A stretch of DNA of 64,000 nucleotides from Leptodontidium sp. MPI-SDFR-AT-0119 (lineage: Eukaryota; Ascomycota; Leotiomycetes; Helotiales; Leptodontidiaceae), in the NCBI GenBank assembly GCA_020726505.1, contig JAHLEZ010000035.1, forward strand, positions 310,001 through 374,000, in the 5' to 3' direction. The notes beneath the pieces are model-generated. The model worked only from the letters and a program-made list of their open reading frames with translations, made no database searches and was not told the origin of the DNA. Positions 33,797 to 47,081 of the stretch are shown here, piece after piece (within the stretch, counting starts at the first letter, position 1; each line of letters begins with the position of its first letter). Both the position numbers and the translations under genes were made by a program.

Positions 33797-33981
33797 TGTC
33801 GTACAGGCACGGGCTAATGCTCGGTTAGCTGCGCGCTACGCTGGATATGGTTTCTGCCACGTTATACCGCTTTCAGGAGAATAACGTATTCCCTTAATTT
33901 CCTTATATATTCTAGAGAACAATTAACTACTTTAATTCTCCTTACGTTAATCGTAAGGCTTTATTCTACTTTTACACTATA
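33797..33981 (+). repeat. 5' LTR of E1, 185 bp
   Basis: Differs from the 3' LTR of the same element at about twenty positions, nearly all C/T or G/A, mostly with the T or A in this copy. Confidence 0.88.
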
Positions 33982-34099
33982 GTTATAAGCCCCGTGACGA
34001 AGCTATTAAGTTAGTATTCTTCCTTTTATACTTTATAGATTTAAGTAGAGTTATTAACGTAAGATTAATAAGTGACAAATAACGTCGGCGTTTTTTACT

Positions 34100-37000
34100 T
34101 ATTAATAAGTGTAGTTTACACTACTATTTTCCCTTTAACCTCTTTAGAAAAGGGTAAATCGAGTACTTATACTTAATATTCTCTTCTCCTCTTTAATAAA
34201 TCTATCGAACCTTCAAGAGAGTAACCCTTTCTTCGCTATAGTAGACTTAACTTTAGTCTCTTCTTCTAATAATCGAACGCCGCTTAATTACAATAAGTAA
34301 ACTTAGACCTTATAATATTAAGCCTTTAAATCCTTTTATATCTTTTACAAGGTATAGACTTCAGTTAATCTAAAGCTACTAGTCGCTCTAAATATCCTCG
34401 AAAACGAGCCTTAAGCATAAACGATCGACTAAGTAAAGGTATAATAAGACAAGGAGGCTCTCGATTTTAACTTTAGGGAGTAAGTAAAGTGAGATAAAGA
34501 CTAACGAGTACTTAAACTTAAGGGACTTAAACTAAGTGTAACACCTCTTATACTATCTAACGTTACTATAGTTACTTTAATATATATTACCTTAATAAGG
34601 GAGTATATTATAAAACACGTATAATAGTTAGAAAAGGCTCGGGCTTATAAAGTAATATATAAGTAGATTTAAGAGACAATTAATCCTTTGATCTACTAGA
34701 GTGCTATTCGAGAGTGTGAGATTAAGGAGGAATAAAGAATAAAAGAGTAACCTGACAAGATGACGGACGAACTAAACGACTCACGATCTTAGACTTTATA
34801 GATACTCCTTAAGGTGTTAAAGAGAGACTACGCCCTGTCGGAAACAAGTAACATTACTAAAGCTTAAGCTAAATATAGAGAGAAGCTCGAAATTGTTAAA
34901 ACAAGACGGGTTAATCTTAAAGTGTAGATTTAAGAGTGGCGATTAACTTATTAAGATGTTCTATTATACGACATTTTAGACGTTAAGGGCCCCTTAGCGA
35001 TTATCAACTTTATTAAGGCAGTACAAGAGAAGCTCGCACTTGAATAAGCTCGCGAACGACTATTTAAGGTCTTTAGAAATAATGTTCTTAGAGTTACTTA
35101 TAAGTACTGGTTACTTTAATACGTTAACTAGTTATTAGCGCTTAACGAAGAGTCTCTTATAGTTACCGGAAGAAACAAGACAGTTAGATTATACGTTACA
35201 CTTAAAGGGAGATCAGATACTCTAGGAGCACTACTAGTACTAAGGACTCCTTCGCTAAATACCTCGATTAATACTTGCCCCTATAAGGTGAGCTCTCACC
35301 GACACAAAGCGATCGAGTGTTATAGACTTCGATATTACTACGACGGCTTAACCGGGGATAAACTACGTAACTTACTATTTACGGAGGAAATCAAGGAAAC
35401 TCGAATTAAGCTTAAAAAGGAGTTTCCCGACCTTAAACGAGTAATTGGCAAGGAAGGGTAGAAACAAGTAGTGGTTAAGGAAATTACTAAGGGAATAACC
35501 TCTGAAAACTCCTCGTCTTTTTTAATAACCTTAGTAAAAGCCTTAGAGCTACTGAGGTATCCCGGCAATGTCAATGTATATATAATCAGTCTAGAGTTAC
35601 TTAATAAGGCTCTCGCCACCTTAAGAATCTACGCCATTATTAATATAGATCGACACTTACTCTTAGAGAGCACCTTACTTAATAACGGCGCTACTACTTA
35701 TTTAGTTAATTTAGTTGCTCTGTTAGAGCCTGGAACCTTTATTAGATTAACGAACGACGATAGTGTTAAAGCCGGAACCTCGAGCCTTATAATTAAGGGC
35801 CGAGGTACTTGTCTTTTTAAGGGTACTCTCTATAGCCCTAACAGACTAAATACTAAGGACTTAAGGCTTTTTAACGTCGCTATCGTTAATGGATTTAATA
35901 TTAATATTATTTCGGAAGCTCGTTTATTATAGGCTAGAGTTTAGTATAATAGATTAGACTATACGTTACACGTAGGATTAGCTAAGAAGAGTATCGTGTT
36001 AAAGTAATTAGAGCGACAGTTTAACTTAGCTTTCTTTGAATATAAGCCTTTTAATTACTCTTTAGCTCTTACAATAACTCTTAACTCTCTAATTCGCTTA
36101 ACTTATACCTTTTTAATGTTCCCCACGCTTTAAAGGAGTATTTAGTAAGGTTTTTAATTAAGTCGACGATATTTAAGACCGCGACTAGACGACGCTAGGT
36201 TATAGCACTTACGGGCAGGGTACTTAGGGAAGGAAGCGTTAGAGAATTTAATTAAAAATACACGTAACGTCGAGATCTTGGGTACTATTTAAATTAAGTG
36301 TGAAGAGTACTCTTTAACTGTCACGTAGTAAGTCGTTAGTCGAAGACCTTCAGAGAGAATAGTTACCTGGCCTTTTTATTATATTTCTTAAGACTTATTT
36401 GACTTCCTTATTAGATTTAATAGGAACAGTTAACTCTTATTAATTAAAGACTAATACAATAAGAAATTCTATAGATAGCTCTTGAAAAATAAAGGGTTAA
36501 TCGCCGTCTTAAGAGCTCTTAAACTATTTAAGGCGTGAACGAGACGTTAATTCAGACTCTTAATTTATAAAATACGCCAAGATAATAACACCTTAGTTAT
36601 AGGAATTAATAAATTAACTGAGTACAAAAAGTAATATATAGAAAATAGTATTAATATTAAGGGTACTTCTTCGTATATACACTAACTTAATAGGGGAGTT
36701 AAGCGCGTAGGCAAGGAAATTATCGAAAAGTCTATTAAGATACGCCTTTTAGTAAACTTACTAGAGGAGCTTTAGACGGAAGTAACTATAGCGGCAATTA
36801 CTCTTTATAATATAAGTCCGGCTACTCGAAAAGGCTTTAAAAGTCTAAATGAGATCTTTTACGCCTAGTTTAAGTAATATTTTCAGTATTACGACCTTAA
36901 GCTTATTTAGAAGCTTAACACTAATATACGACCTGACTAGAGCAACATATAAGCGTACGGCTATAGAGCCTACCTTATGATTAAGGACCGAGAGGCTCTT

Positions 37001-39800
37001 TAATAAAAGAGAGTATTTAAAGTCAACCTAAGAGCGCACCTTGGATACCTAGTAGGATACGTCTCGTCTAATATATATAGGGTCTAAGTACCTCAATTAC
37101 AGTATGTAATAGTGACTCAGAACGTTACTTTTAACGAATCCCTCTTTTATTTAGGCTCTCTAAACGTAGAGAGAGCGGTCGGCTAGCCGCGCTTAATATT
37201 AAGAGATCTTACTAAAATACTAGAAGAAGAGGAGGGACCCCAAGACGCTAGAACCGATATAATTAATTGACTAAGCGCACTTAATATACTGGAATTAATA
37301 ATAAGTACTACTTTAGAAAAGGAATAATTAAGCTAAGTAATAAGTTCTATAAAAACTACTGAGTTTATAACCTCAGGGGTGCCACAGCCTTTAATTAAGC
37401 TTTTAATTACGGGGGTAAAGTAACTAATATTACCCTTAGAAAAGTCAGGATTAATAGAACTCGTTAGTAAAAACTCGGGGGTAAAACAATTAAGGAAGAG
37501 TGCTAAACTTCTTACTTACGAGTACCCTAATTAAGTCTTAAAACGAGTCGACAAATCAAGACAGTTAATGTCTTAGAGTATAATTAAGAGAGATGTCTTA
37601 CGTAACGTACTAAACTTTAAGAGAGATATAAGAGCTAAGCGCCAATCAATACTACAAGTTATTATATACTCTTAAAGGCTATACGACTAAGAGCGCGGTC
37701 TTAAGCGTCAGGGAGTACTTACTTAAGGTGCCGGCCCTAAGTAATTAGAAGCTCCGCCTTAAGTAATAAAATATAAGGAGCATTTTAATTTATTAGACTT
37801 AAGGGAAGAATTAAGTATAAAGTAATACTTACTACTTCCGGCCCTAACTAATAATAACTTACTTAAACCTTTACGGAGGAAGAGGGTAGAAGATTAAGTA
37901 ACTAGCGACGGTCGAAAGACCCGAGTTAGTAATAAGATTACGAAACCGAATCGAAGCGTCTATATAGTAACTATTAGAGAGCTAATTACGGAATCGTTAA
38001 ACCCGTCGAGTAACCGTAAGTATTTGGAGGACTTTCTAAGGACCTTTTGGCCTAGTCAAGAACTAGTATAAAGAGACGGGAAAGACTTAAGCGCAGTCTA
38101 TACTATAATCTCAGCGTCTGTTCTTAAAAATGTCGAAATTCGACAATTAGTTAATCTCCCACGAATACACTAATCTTAATTACTAAAGGACCTATTAAAT
38201 TAGAGAAACCTCAAAGATTACCCTCTAAGAGAGCACTTTCGAGCCGACGTAATCAAGGAAATCACTAACTTAGAGTCGCGTAACTACTAGAGAGTCGTTA
38301 AATAAAGCTTCGCCACTGAATAACTAATACTATTGAAATAAGTATTTCACGCTAAAGTCGATTCGTTAAGGTATTTAACTAAGTGTCGCTCGCGAGTTAT
38401 TATTAAGGGAGACTTATAACCTAAAACGTCAATTCTCTTAATATATACAGTAACCTTAATTACTTATTCTTTTAGGACCGCCATAATAATAGTAACTTAA
38501 TTTGATTTAGAGATAATCTAATTTAATATTATTAACGCTTTTATTAACGCTAAACGAAGCGAATCGAGTGCTCACGTACGTTACTACTTACTAGACAGAT
38601 TTAAATAAGACGGGATAGTAGTAGAGGTTGATTGTGTACTTTATAAACTTAGAGACTCACTAGTACTATAGTACGGAGACTTTACTAGAACTTTGTTAAA
38701 GTTAAGGTTAATCCCTTATAAGGAGGAGCCTTGTATCTTTATAAACGAGTAACGTTTAGTCTTTATTATCTTTTATATTAACGATATTTAAGTGTTATAT
38801 TACTTTTTAGCCCTTAAAGACGCTTAACTTATTATCGACGGCTGAAATACGATATACGAGCTTATTAGAGGAGAACTAATAGAGTAGTTTTTAAGTGTTT
38901 ACGTTATTAGAGATTGTCAAGTAAAGACTATTTCTCTAATACATAATACTTATATCTAAAAGGTTACTCTACGATTTGACTTAATAGATGGAAATTACTT
39001 AAGTACTTTATTACCTTAAGTTGAGCTACTAAAGAATTAAGGGCAAGTAACCCCGGTTTAAATTAAGGAGTATTAAGAGAAGGTTAGCTTAATACTTTAC
39101 ACGGTAATTATGTTGCGCGTAGACGTTATATTTGCAGCTTTAAGACTTTCTCACTTCTTGACTAACTCCTCTTTAGAGCACCTTGCGGCAATTAATTAGA
39201 CTATTTGTTACCTCTTTAGAACCCGATTTTTAGCGATCACTTATAGTTATAAACTACGCGACTCTCAGCTTATTATAGCTTTAAATACTTTATTTATAGA
39301 CGATCTCAATACTAAGCGCTCTTTTAATAATTATATTATAATACTTTTTAGAGGTATAATCTTGTAGAGAGCGGCCTTATAAGATATAGTTACTACTTCG
39401 ACTACATAGGCTAAGCTTTTAGGCGTTAAGTGTACGGCTAAGGAAATTATGGCTTTGTAGTGTTTCTTTTAGGAGTTACGTCTTAAGTTAAGAGAAATTT
39501 AGAGAATCTTCTGTGATAATTAGTAAACAATATAATTAATCGTTAGGGAAAATTAGTGTATTTTTATTAAGCTACGCCACGTTAATATTCAGAATATATA
39601 GTTGCGCTAAGAGTTTCAAAAGGGCACTTTTTTAGTCGAATATTTACTTACGGGCTATATGCCCGCTAATAGACTTATAAAGAACCTCTCTCGATAGAAA
39701 TTTGAGAATTTTGTTACTCTTATTAACTTAGTCAATGTTTGTGCTTAATTAAAGTAACTTACTATAGAGCCCTCGCTTTAAAGTAAGTCTTTATATACGT
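34100..39800 (+). pseudogene. E1 gag-pol relic
   Basis: Recognisable parts in order: a C...H....C zinc-knuckle-like piece (CPYKVSSHRHKAIEC, about 35276-35325); an intact 153-codon piece at 35471-35932 with the protease site read as LLNNGATTYLVN, Asn standing where the catalytic Asp is expected; integrase zinc region RL-stop-HLRAGYLGKEALENL and IKCEEYSL (about 36190-36310) and its core down to about 37100; reverse transcriptase with FYINDI at about 38772 where the active-site pair normally has Asp at the second position; and the RNase H end GYMPANRLIKNL (about 39655). Stops are TAA/TAG throughout. Frame and borders of gag are uncertain. Confidence 0.8.
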
Positions 39801-39989
39801 TCTTTACTTTTTCCTTTATTATAAAGGTATCTTCTTATATATTTATTATTCCTTTATAAATTCTCTTATTGTTTCATTTACTTAGAAAGCAACTAAGCTC
39901 GGGGGTGAAATTCACGGCATTTAGAAGATTTAATTACTCTTAACGGTTATTTGTTTCTATAGTAAAAGTAACGTAACGTAAGTAAATTA

Positions 39990-40870
39990 TAAGGGGACAC
40001 TTAGTTATTTAGAAGTTCTTAAGCCTTACTTTACACAAAAGAGAGTAACTTATATAATTAAAAGGCCTAAAACCTCCCGAACTAAGTCACTTAACGTACT
40101 AGTAATTACCCTAACAAGCTCCTCAACTCGAGTAACTTAAGCTTCTTACTCTAGTGTGAGAGTAACTCTAGGAGGCTTATCAGCCATTAAGGCCCGGAAA
40201 GCAATAAGACTAGCACTAATACTAGCGGCCGTAACAGCAGCTCCACCAGCTCTACCTACAGCTGTAGTAGGAGCAGCAGTCGCAGGAGTAATAGGAGAAG
40301 CCGGAGTTGCTCCCCGAGGAGTCTCCTTACTACCCTTTGACTCCGAGGAGGAATTGACATAGAGAGTAGCCGAGGCCGTACCTAAAGCACGACTAATAGA
40401 GCCAGTTACTTTACCGGTAACTCTACTAGTAACAACTTAACCCTTAAGGGCCGCTAAAATAGGAGCTCTTAAGCGCTCTAATTCTTAAAAAGGTTAGTAA
40501 TTACACGTTAGAAAAAAATAACTTAAGGAATTTACCTTCTCGCCTACGTCATTTAAGAGTATAGCCTAGTAAACTAAGAAGGGGGCCTAAGTAGTAGCGG
40601 GAGTAACTTTATAGGAGTAGTCTAAGGCGCACGTAAAGTAGTAAGTACTTTGACTAATAATATTAAAGTACTCGCCGGTACTTTTAGTTTAAAGGGCGCC
40701 ATTAATATAACTTAAGTAAATAATCGCACGCTTAACTCCCTTAACACGAGGAGTACGAGTACGAATAACAGGAGTAATTATAATAGCTCTCTTTAGAGTA
40801 AGAGTAGCCTTTAGAGCCTTCTTGGCCTCTTTTTTCTTCTTCGTTTATTATAATTAGTAATACTTAAATT
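39990..40870 (-). pseudogene. antisense frame of retrotransposon E1
   Basis: Counterpart of the E2 frame at 30765-31565, same position between RNase H and 3' LTR, same orientation against gag-pol. The Lys-rich start lies at about 40850 (AAGAAGAAAAAAGAGGCC on the minus strand). The plus-strand 68-codon frame at 40156-40362 is its shadow. Confidence 0.55.
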
Positions 40871-41224
40871 AATATATAGCTTTAAGATTAACGATTAACT
40901 TAATTTAATTTAAATAACTTATAATAGTAGACAGACGATTAGCCTTAACGGTAGTAGTAAATCGCCGTGAGACACCTATAGTGCCGGTTGATCAATTTAT
41001 TAATTGATTAATTGATTATTAATTAGTTGATTAATTAGTAGATCGAAAAGAGTCGATTTATATAATATAAAGTAGTTGTAGGATCAAGAATTAAGTGGGG
41101 GCTACGCCACTTTAAATAAGAGGGTTATTTGCTTAACTTAGTAGTACAGGAATAGTTGTGGCTTAAGTATTTAGTTTGGTGTTTGCTCTCGCTTAGCGTA
41201 GCTAACTATAATACTAGTGGCTTA

Positions 41225-42834
41225 CGGAGGTCGCGGCAAAAAGTCATGGGTGCGCCACTACCTTGGCGATGCCAAGCCCCTAGAGTTCAGTGACTCTTGG
41301 CACTCCTCCTTCACTTAATTTCTATTGGAATCTAATGAATTTTAACATTCTTAATTTATTGTACTTTATCTGGATTTCGTTGCCTGTTACCTGACCCTTC
41401 TATATACTCATTTCCCCCTTCTAAAGCAATTACTTCTTGTATATGCCTTGGAATTCTCTTAATCTATCGTTGAATACGCTCTTGAGACAACCCCTTTTAA
41501 TAATTTAACTAATCTTACTCTATTTGCTTTTGACTTGTTATAGCTTTATATTTTGTTGTTTCTTTCTTTATTTAAAACCACAAGGGTTTAATTATATTTA
41601 AATCAGGAGAATTCGCTGGCTAAATTATACGAGTTATCTCTTATAAGTTATATACTCAGTATTGATATAAATAAGCGTATGGAGAAGTATTGTCTTCCTA
41701 AACGAGTGTATTAGGTCGATCTTTCTTATACTTCTTTGTAAAAGGTAAGAGCTTTTCTTGAAGAATAAGCTTTTGATATCGATACTAATTGATGCCTCCC
41801 TTGGACTCTCAAACAAGTTTACTAGTTGCTTTCCCCTACTTCTACGTTAGTTTTTTCCCTGGCATTCTCCGAGAGAGTCGTGTTCGCCGCATTATAGTCT
41901 CAAGCTCCTAATTAACCTTACACTCCGGCTTAAGGAGCTTATTCTGTTCTTTAAGCCAACGATTAGCCTCCTTTCTCTCCGCTTTCGTCTTATCCTTTTA
42001 TATATAACATAGCCCCTTTTTATTATACGAAAAATAACCCCAAAACATAAATTACTTGTATCCCTTCTAGCGTCGACGAATAACGTGAGGATAATAGGTT
42101 TCGTGTCTCTTTCGCTAGACTCTAATTCGACCTCGTTGACCTCTTATTGTTACAGAAGTTTCGTCTGACTAAATGACGCGTTTCTAATCTTCAAGAGTCT
42201 AATTCGCGTGGTCTTGACACTACTGAAGACGAATAGCTTTTGCCGTAAGTGTGAGACCTAGTTTGTAACTTAGTTTGAAAGTTCTGTAACTTAGCTTTGC
42301 GAGAATCGACTAAATAATACGTGCCGAGACTTTAAATATAGGATTCTTCTTAGCGAGGATATTGGCAATTGCTTGAGTAGAAAGTGTTCGTGTAATAGAG
42401 TTCTTTGTAAGAATCCTTTCGACTTCTTGTTGTATCTCTTCTGTAGCTTTGATAAGTCTTCCTAATCGATCTCTATCCTTTATATACACAATTAAAAGCT
42501 TTCGGTCTTCCTTTAGCTCGTAACCTCTTGAAATCGTAACCTTCCGAAGCCGATAAATTAAAGTAGGAGAAATAGAAGTAATTTCGTTAATTAGAGTTAC
42601 TAGAACTCTAATTTCAAGAAGAGTAAGAGCTTGAAGTCGTGTACTAACATTATGATAGCTTTGGCGTATATTCGAAGTCATTTTAGTAATATAAATTAAT
42701 AAATTAAGCTTTAAAATTAAGTAATAAAAGTGGGATATTTACATTCCTTATTATTTCAAAGATGCCCCGCGATGCGCTGGCATGCCAAGGCGCCAAGGTG
42801 GTGGCGCACCCATGACTTTTTGCCGCGACCTCCG
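41225..42834 (-). mobile_element. element F: Tc1-like transposon, 1.6 kb
   Basis: Inverted ends CGGAGGTCGCGGCAAAAAGT continuing about 25 more bases with one mismatch, TA on both sides (41223-41224, 42835-42836). Inserted in the tail of E1 (GGCTTA-CTATTG in E2). Size and single gene are standard for fungal Tc1 elements. The terminal repeats are almost free of RIP changes while the gene is mutated. Confidence 0.9.
41380..42681 (-). pseudogene. Tc1-type transposase relic of element F
   Basis: The ATG at 42681 opens an intact 123-codon DNA-binding part (MTSNIRQSYHNVSTRLQALT...ILAKKNPIFKVSARII). Then, through stops: SDETSVTIRGQRGRIRV with the first catalytic Asp; GYFS-stop-NKKG; EDNTSPYAYLYQY (second Asp kept); SPDLNIIKPLWF where Lys replaces the usual acidic third residue; ERIQR-stop-IKRIPRHIQEVI at the C-terminus. 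Inactive. Confidence 0.87.
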
Positions 42835-42860
42835 TACTATTGTCACTTGGCTGGGGGGTG

Positions 42861-43045
42861 TGTCGTACAGGCACGGGCTGATGCTCGGTTAGCTGCGCGC
42901 TACGCTGGATATGGTTTCTGCCACGTTATACCGCTTTTAGGAGAACAACGTGTTCCCTTGATTTCCTTATGTATTCTAGAGAATAATCAACCACTTCAAT
43001 TCTCCTTACGTTGATCGCAAGGCTCTACTCCACTTCTGCACCACA
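42861..43045 (+). repeat. 3' LTR of E1, 185 bp
   Basis: Starts TGTCGTACAGGCACGGGC at 42861 and ends CTTCTGCACCACA; closer to the 3' LTR of E2 than to its own 5' LTR at many sites. Confidence 0.88.
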
Positions 43046-43050
43046 TATTA

Positions 43051-46000
43051 CTTTATACTTAATTCTTCCCTTAAGTCTAATAAATTAAGATACTCCTTAT
43101 ACTCTATTACTTAAGGCAGAGCTTCTAATTACTTAGGGCCGGCACCTTAAGTAAGTGCTCCCTGACATTTAAGACCGCGCTCTTAGTCGTATAGCCCTTA
43201 AGAGTATATAATAACTTATAATATTAATTAGCGCTTAGCTCTTATATCTCTCTTAAAGTTTAATACGTTACGTAAGATATCTCTCTTAATTATACTCTAA
43301 GACACTAACTGTCTTAATTTATTAACTCGTTTTAAGACTTAATTAGGGTACTCGTGAGTAAGAAGTCTAGTACTTTTCCTTAATTATTTTACTCCCGAGT
43401 TTTTATTAACGAGTTTTATTAATCCTAACTTTTCTAGGGGTAATATTAATTACTTTACCCCCGTAGTTGAAAGCTCAATCGAAGGCTATAATACCCCTGA
43501 GGTTATAAACTCAGTAGTTTCTACAGAACTTATTACTTAGCTTAGTTATTCCTTTTTTAAGGTAGTACTTATTATTAATTCTAATATATTAAGTGTGTTC
43601 AGTCGATTAATTATATTAGTTCTAGTGTCTTAAGGTCCCTCCTCTTCTTCTAGCATTTTAGTAAGATCTCTTAATATTAAGCGCGGCTAATTAACCGCTC
43701 TCTCCACGTTTAGAGAGCCTAAATAAAAGAGGGATTCGTTAAAAGTAACGTTCTAAGTTACTATTACACGCTATAATTAAAGTACTTAGACCCTATATAT
43801 ATTAGACGAGACGTATTTTACTAAGTATTTAAGGTGCGCTCTTGAGTTGACTTTAAATACTCTCTTTTATTAAAGAGCCTCTCGGTCCTTAATTATAAGG
43901 TAGGCTCTATAGCCGTACGCTTATATATTACTCTAGTCAGGTCGTATATTAATATTAAGCTTCTAAATAAGCTTAGGGTCGTAATACCGAAAATATTGCC
44001 TAAATTAGGCGTAAAAGATCTTATTTAGACTTTTAAAGCCTTTTCGAGCAGCCGGACTTATATTATAAAAAGTAATTGCCGCTATAACTACTTCTGTCTA
44101 AAGCTCCTCTAGTAAGTTTACTAAAAGGCGTATCTTAATAGACTTTTCGATGATTTCCTTGCTTACGCGCTTAGCTCCCCTATTAAGTTAGTACGTATAC
44201 GAAGGGGTACTCTTAATATTAATATTATTCTCTATATACTACTTTTTGTACTTGGTTAATTTATTAATTCTTATAATTAAGGTATTATTATTTTGGCGTA
44301 TTTTATAAATCGAGAGTCCGAATTGACGTCTCGTCTACGCCTTAAATAGTTTAAGAGCTCTTAAGACGGCGATTAACCCTTTGTTTTTTAAGAGCTATTT
44401 ATAGAATTTCCTATTGTATTAGTTTTTAACTAATAAGAGCTAGTTATTCTTATTAAATCCGACAGGGAAGTCGAATAAGTCTTAAGAAATATAATAAAAA
44501 GGCCGGGTAACTGTTCTCTCTAAAGGTCTTCGACTAACGACTTACTACGCGACAGTTAGAGAGCACTTTTTACACTTAATTTAAGTAGTGCCTAAGATCT
44601 CGACGTTACGCGCATTTTTGACTAAATTCTCTAACGCTTCCTTCCTTAAGTGCCTTGCCTGTAAGTGTTATAACCTAGCGTCGTCTAGCCGCGGTCTTAA
44701 ATATTGTCGACTTAATTAAAAACCTTGTTAAATACTCCTTTAAAACGTAAGGAATATTAAAAAGGTATAAGTTAGGCGAATTAGAGAGTTAAGAGTTATT
44801 ATAGGAGTTAAAAAGTAATTAAAAGGCTTATATTTAAAGAAAACTAAGTTAAATTATCGCTCTAATTACTTTAATATAATACTCTTCTTAGCTAATCCCA
44901 CGCGTAACGTACAGTTTAATTTATTATACTAAACTCTAGCCTATAATAAACGAGCTTCTAAAATAATATTAATATTAAATCCTTTAACGACAGCGACGTT
45001 AAAAAGCCTTAAGTCCTTAGTATTTAGTCCGTTAAAGCTATAGAGAGTACCTTTAAAAAGACAAGTATCTTAGCCCTTAATTATAAGGCTCGACGTTCCG
45101 GCTTTAATACTATCGTCGTTCGTTGATTTAATAAAGGTTTTAGGCTTTAATAGAGCAACCGAATTAACTAAATAAGTGGCAGCGCTGTTATTAAGTAAAG
45201 TACTCTCTAAGAGTAAGTGTCGATTTATATTAATAGTAACGTAGATTCCTGAGGTGGCGAGAGCCTTATTGAGCAACTCTAGACTAATTATATATATATT
45301 AATATTACTAAGATACCTTAGTAATTTTAAGGCTTTTACTGAGGTTATTAAAAAAGACGAGGAGTTTTTAGAGGTTATTCCCTTAGTAATTTCCTTTACT
45401 ATTACTTGTCTCTACCCTTTCTTGTCGATTACTTGTTTAAGGTCAGGAAACTCCTTTTTAAGCTTAATTCGGGTTTCCTTAATTTCCTCTACAGACAGTA
45501 AGTTACGCAATTTGTCCCTAATTAAGCCGTCGTAATAATATCAAAGTCTATAACACTCGATCGCTTTATGTCAGTAAGAGCTCACTTTATAAGGGTAAGT
45601 ATTAATCGAGGTATTTAGCGAAGGAGTCCTTAGTATTAATAGTACTCTTAGAGTATCTAATCTCCCTCTAAGTATAACGTATAATCTAACTATCTTGTTT
45701 TTTCTAGTAATTATAAGAGACTCTTCGTTAAGCGCTAATAGTTAATTAACGTATTAAAGTAATAAGTACTTGTAAGTAACTCTAAGAGTATTATCTCTAA
45801 GGACTTTAGACAGTCGTTCGCGAGCTTATTTAAGTGCGAGCTTCTCTTACACTGCCTTAATAAAGTTAATAATCGCCAAAAGGCCCTTAACGTCTAGAAT
45901 GTCGTATAATAAAGTATCTTAGTAAGTTAATTGTTACTCTTGAATTTATACCTTAAGATTGACCTATCTTATTTTAACGATTTTGAGCTTTTCTTTATAT

Positions 46001-46890
46001 TTAGCTTAAGCTTTAATAATATTACTTGTTTCTAATAAGGCGTAGTCTCTCTTTAATACCTTAAGGAGTATTTATAGAGTCTAAGATCGTGAGTCGTTTA
46101 GTTCGTCCGTTATCTTATTAAGTTACTCTTTTACTCTCTATTCCTCCTTAATCTCACACTCTCGAATAGCACTCTAATAAATTAAAGGATTAATTGTCTC
46201 TTAAATCCACTTATATATTACTTTATAGGCCCGAGCCTTTTTTGACTATTGTGCGTGTTTTATAGTATACTCCCTTATTAAGGCAATATATATTAAAGTA
46301 ATTATAATAACGTTAGACGGTATAAGAGGTATTATACTTAGTTTAAGTCCCTTAAGTTTAAGTACTCGTTAGTCTCTATTTCACTTTACTTACTCCTTAA
46401 AGTTAAAATCGAGAGCCTCCTTGTCTTATTGTGCCTTTACTTAGTCGATCGTTTATACTTAAGGCTCGTTTTCGAGGATATTTAGAGCGACTAATAGTTC
46501 TAGATTAACCGAAGTTTATACTTTATAAAAGATATAAAAGGATTTAAAGGCTTAATACTATAGAGTCTAGGTTTACTTGTCGTAATTAAGCGGCGTTCGA
46601 TTATTAGAAGAGGAGACTAAAGTTGAGTCTATTATAGCGAAGAGAGGGTTACTCTCTTGAGGGTTTAATAGATTTATTAAAGAGGAGAAGAGAATATTAA
46701 GTCTAGGTGCTCGATTTATCTTTTTCTAGAGAGGTTAAAAGGAAAATAGCGGTGTAAACTACACTTATTAATAAGTAGAAAACGCCGACGTTGTTTATTA
46801 CTTATTAATCTTACGTTAATAACTCTACTTAAATCTATAGAGTATAAAAGGAAGAATACTAACTTAATAGCTTCGTCACGGGGCTTATAA
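43051..46890 (-). pseudogene. E2 gag-pol, 5' half (gag, protease, integrase)
   Basis: Reverse complement of E1 33982-37830. The protease region is open for 68 codons at 45070-45276 and reads LLNNSAATYLVN, again without the catalytic Asp. Many TAA/TAG stops. Confidence 0.78.
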
Positions 46891-46891
46891 T

Positions 46892-47076
46892 TATAGTATA
46901 AAAGTAGAGTAAAGCCTTACAATTAACGTAAGGAGAATTGAAGTAGTTAATTATTCTCTAAAATACATAAGGAAATCAGGGGAACACGTTATTCTCCTAA
47001 AAGCGGTATAACGTGGCAGAAACTATATCTAGCGTAGCGCGCAGCTAACCGAGCATTAGCCCGTGCCTGTACGACA
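46892..47076 (-). repeat. 5' LTR of E2, 185 bp
   Basis: Plus strand begins TATAGTATAAAAGTAGAG and ends GTGCCTGTACGACA. The decayed TATAGTA tip corresponds to TGTGGTG in the 3' LTR. Confidence 0.86.
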
Positions 47077-47081
47077 ATATT

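Larger units (their letters stand above)
33797..43045 (+). mobile_element. copia-type LTR retrotransposon E1, full length, inserted in E2 and carrying F
   Basis: Flanked by TATTA on both sides (33792-33796, 43046-43050). LTRs of 185 bp start TGTCGTACAGGCACGGGC and end in ACACTATA (5') or GCACCACA (3'). Order protease, integrase, reverse transcriptase, RNase H places it in Ty1/copia. E1 and E2 are the same family in opposite orientation. Heavily RIP-mutated and not mobile. Confidence 0.9.
30177..47076 (-). mobile_element. copia-type LTR retrotransposon E2, split by E1
   Basis: Flanked by ATATT (30172-30176 and 47077-47081). LTRs are 185 bp each. Net length without E1 and its duplicated target is about 7,646 bases, matching E1 (about 7,637 without F). 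The element runs right to left: 5' LTR 46892-47076, gag to integrase 43051-46890, then, across E1, reverse transcriptase to RNase H 31700-33791, an antisense frame and the 3' LTR 30177-30361. All main frames are dense with TAA/TAG. Confidence 0.88.

Noticed and set aside
40156..40362. 68-codon plus-strand frame rich in Ala and Val inside E1
   Set aside because: It is the reverse of the antisense frame of the retrotransposon; its composition comes from the Thr/Ala-rich codons of the other strand.
30177..47076. One giant palindromic element
   Set aside because: The mirror symmetry comes from E1 inserted in E2 head-to-head; TATTA and ATATT duplications and equal net lengths settle it.
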